Source: Priapulus caudatus
Lineage: Eukaryota > Priapulida > Priapulimorpha > Priapulimorphida > Priapulidae
Direction of reading: 5' to 3'
DNA: 29,836 nt
Assembly (NCBI RefSeq): GCF_000485595.1
Contig: NW_014578326.1
Span: 2,134 to 31,969 of the forward strand
In this document: positions 27,498 through 29,836 of the stretch, piece after piece
How positions within the stretch are numbered: the stretch's first letter is position 1
How the letters are laid out: each line of letters opens with the position of its first letter
Program-made: the position numbers and the translations under genes
Notes under the pieces: generated by a model
What the model was told of the DNA's origin: nothing
The model's database searches: none
The model's input: the letters and a program-made list of their open reading frames with translations, nothing else

Positions 27498-29044
27498 GCC
27501 GTGCGGGTCAGCTAGAGAGCATGCAGGGCAACACTGCCCCCTCGCTTAGGGCAGTGTAAGATGTTTCGTCTAGCCTTGCTGATGTGATGGATGGTGAGAG
27601 GTATATAATCCCCTCCACCCGCACGTGTTTCGCATGCATTTCCTCGTCACTTGGGCAATGTGTGTGAATAGCGTGCGGTGTATGGAAACGCGCGTGTCGC
27701 GTAAATATAACACGTGATATTGCGCGTAATAATGACAATGCTATTAGGTACCTGGCGCGGCATCCTGTAATGGTAGCTTTATGTTATCAGAGTGCAGGTG
27801 TGATACTGAGAGGGATGTGGTGCAGGTATGTGTAACTATAGTACAGGTGTGAGCAGACCACTGCAAACTCATCCCGTCTGCCGTCTTAGTGGGCTTGCCC
27901 ACGTCTCTGTCTCTCTCTCTCAAACCTCTTTTCTCTTCTCTCTCCCCTACACCTTCTCTCCACACGCCTATTTTCTGTGCTCGCATCCCACATCTCAATT
28001 CTCTCCTCCGATTGTCACCCACCTCTCCACTCTTTCTCTCTCAGCCACCTCTTCTTTAATCTCTCCCCCACCTTTCTTCTCTCATCTCTCCCCTCACATC
28101 TCTCCACCCACGGCCCAACACATCTCTTCTCCCCAACCACATTCCGCTCTTCCCTCCCCACTTCCCTACATTTCTCGCCAACCTCCCACTCCCCCACACT
28201 TCATGGTCACTCCCTACAATCTCCGTTTAGGATCATCGCTGTGTTATTCGCATAGATTCCGTGTCCGGCTCATTCGCGCACCGTAATCGCCTGCTCTCGT
28301 ATATCCTGGCAGCAGTCACAACAATGTGGTGATTGCGGCGGGGGCGCGCAAGTGGGAAGACGCGGAATGGCCCCGGGGGAACTGCCGCTGTCGTTAGCGT
28401 CGCATCCAAGAGTTGCCATCCCTGCCCCCTGGCGGCGTACCAACCCACGTGGCTAGGTAGGGAGCTTACGGATGCTAGTAACGTTTCGTGAATGTGAAAG
28501 AACTGAAGGTTTTGGTCGGAAGGTAGCTGTCGTGACGAATGGATTGTCGTCTCGCCTCTGTCGCCCCCGCCGGCCCGCCGCTCTCACCAGGTGGCCAGTG
28601 GCAGCTGATTTAGATCTCTGTCAACGGCCCTCGCGGTGATGGTTCGTCCTGCTTTATATATACTATTGTTCTGCCTTATTGTTTCAACCTCATACTGATA
28701 GTTATACTTCATTCGCCAACCTTATTGTTACACTTCATTGTTCTACTCGACTGTTTTATCTCGTTGTTTTGTCTGATCGTTTTGCCCCTTTGTACACGTT
28801 GTGGGTCTGCGTCATTGTCACAGCTCATCGGCGTTGTAACAAACATGTATGGTCCATCCCTCATCTAAAATGACGGCGGAGTTTCAGTGCGGTAGTGTTG
28901 TTACTACCCCACCATCCACGGCCGCGGAGAGGGAACAGCGAGGAAGGTGGGCGGGGTGCGAATTTTTTTTGCTGACCCTTTCAGCAAGCACAGTGTACAT
29001 TTAGCCAATCAAAATCGACTTCTGACGTCATCAGTTTCCACTTT
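27498..29044. other. Non-coding stretch with pyrimidine-rich block
   Basis: No supported gene. From 27905 to about 28210 the plus strand is strongly C/T-rich, giving open but low-complexity Ser/Pro/His frames. The remainder is unique sequence with short frames only. Confidence 0.45.
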
Positions 29045-29146
29045 AGCTGTGTGCAGTTGTGGCCAGACTTGCAAACCGTAATGAACTTGGCGATTCATGC
29101 GTTCGATTCTCACCGAGACCATACCTCTTTTCTTTTTTCTTTTTTT
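29045..29146 (+). repeat. Possible tRNA-derived SINE head
   Basis: An A-box-like TGGCCAGACTTG (29060) and a B-box-like GCGTTCGATTCTC (29099) are spaced about as in a tRNA gene, followed by ACCGAGACC and a T-rich tract (29126-29145). The stems do not fold into a convincing tRNA, so a SINE head is more likely than a functional tRNA. Confidence 0.3.
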
Positions 29147-29481
29147 GAACCAGGATTTAACTTATCTGATTCATTTTTTTTAAATAGAGGGGCAGGGTTC
29201 TATGCCCTTTTCCTATTGACCAGCAGAAGCACTACACGACAACACTATTGCTACTAGGTTCCTATTGCTATTTTGTCATGGTTATAGGCACAGGTGTAGC
29301 GTACAAATGACCCCCTTTAGGATAAATCCTTGCATTTGACTGTGAAAATCCCCTGAATTGAAAGAAATCTTTAAATTTGGATAACGCCCCTCCCCTTGTA
29401 TGCCATGCCTATAATTAATAGGGCAAAATTGGTACTTGGAACATTCAAAATGCACACACAAAACAATACAACATGTCTCTA
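29147..29481. other. Non-coding stretch before the 35-bp satellite
   Basis: No gene recognised; possibly the body of the SINE-like element and AT-rich unique sequence. Confidence 0.35.
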
Positions 29482-29836
29482 CATCTAACATAATGTATAC
29501 ATGTACCATACATGTACATCTAACATAATGTATACATGTACCATACATGTACATCTAACATAATGTATGCATGTATAATACATGTACATCTAACATAATG
29601 TGTACATGTACCATTGTACATGTACATCTAACACAATGTATACATGTACCATACATGTACATATAACACAATGTATACATGTACCATACATGTACATCTA
29701 ACATAATGTATACATGTACCATACATGTACATCTAACACAATGTATACATGTACCATACATGTACATCTAACACAATGTATACATGTACCGTACACGTAC
29801 ATCTAACACAATGTATACATGTACCATACATGTACA
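29482..29836. repeat. 35-bp satellite array reaching the window edge
   Basis: Units beginning CATCTAACATAATGTATACA start at 29482, 29517, 29552 and 29587, an exact 35-base period, then continue with small insertions to the last base (about ten units). Each unit has two or three ACATGTA palindromes. The period is not a multiple of three, so the open frame across it is incidental. The array continues beyond the window. Confidence 0.95.

Noticed and set aside
27828-28286. 152-codon Ser/Pro/His-rich plus-strand frame
   Set aside because: It comes from the pyrimidine-rich block and has no domain or splice signals.
29482-29836. CRISPR-like array
   Set aside because: The units are contiguous 35-base repeats with no unique spacers, in eukaryotic sequence.

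Overview
This window is draft nuclear DNA from a chitin-making invertebrate animal. It is intron-rich, crowded with microsatellites and small DNA-transposon remnants, and has one unresolved base (n at 2006). The evidence is a spliced minus-strand gene with standard splice sites, metazoan TATA spacing and an animal-type domain order. The sequence suggests a protostome, probably a cuticle-bearing or marine one, but does not name the species. There are no bacterial-style operons, rRNA genes, convincing tRNA genes or CRISPR arrays.

The only gene I can reconstruct in full is on the minus strand, 20172 down to 13717. It has seven coding exons that join in frame to 522 codons plus a stop. The predicted product is a secreted chitin deacetylase of the arthropod serpentine/vermiform (CDA1/2) type: signal peptide, six-cysteine CBM14 chitin-binding domain, LDL-receptor class A domain, carbohydrate esterase 4 domain and a cysteine-rich tail. 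The fold landmarks are well kept, but several metal-binding and catalytic positions are changed, so it may be a pseudo-enzyme. A TATA box lies about 65 bases upstream of the start codon. Intron 4 uses a GC donor. Intron 3 holds three CTCF-like motifs and intron 1 holds a MITE.

On the plus strand, 12283-12447 looks like one exon of a VOPP1/WBP1-like membrane protein; the rest of that gene was not found. At the left edge, 34-200 resembles a YqaJ-type exonuclease fragment, and 245-500 is a possible first coding exon of unknown identity.

Layout: 1-500, fragmentary coding signals. 1060-2000, a two-part minisatellite between diverged direct repeats, with one part in inverted orientation. 3271-8942, a stretch bounded by 42-bp inverted repeats that contains two ACGT-rich blocks, a TATA/initiator pair and a large foldback element. 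8940-13716, several non-autonomous DNA elements (a hAT-like MITE with an 8-bp target duplication, an 829-bp foldback with roughly 300-bp arms, a 342-bp MITE), perfect hairpins and the VOPP1/WBP1-like exon. 13717-20241, the deacetylase gene and its promoter. 20242-29836, mostly non-coding: GA/CT and TG/CG microsatellites, a 39-bp minisatellite, a perfect 23-bp-arm hairpin, a possible solo LTR, a tRNA-like SINE head and a 35-bp satellite that runs off the right edge.
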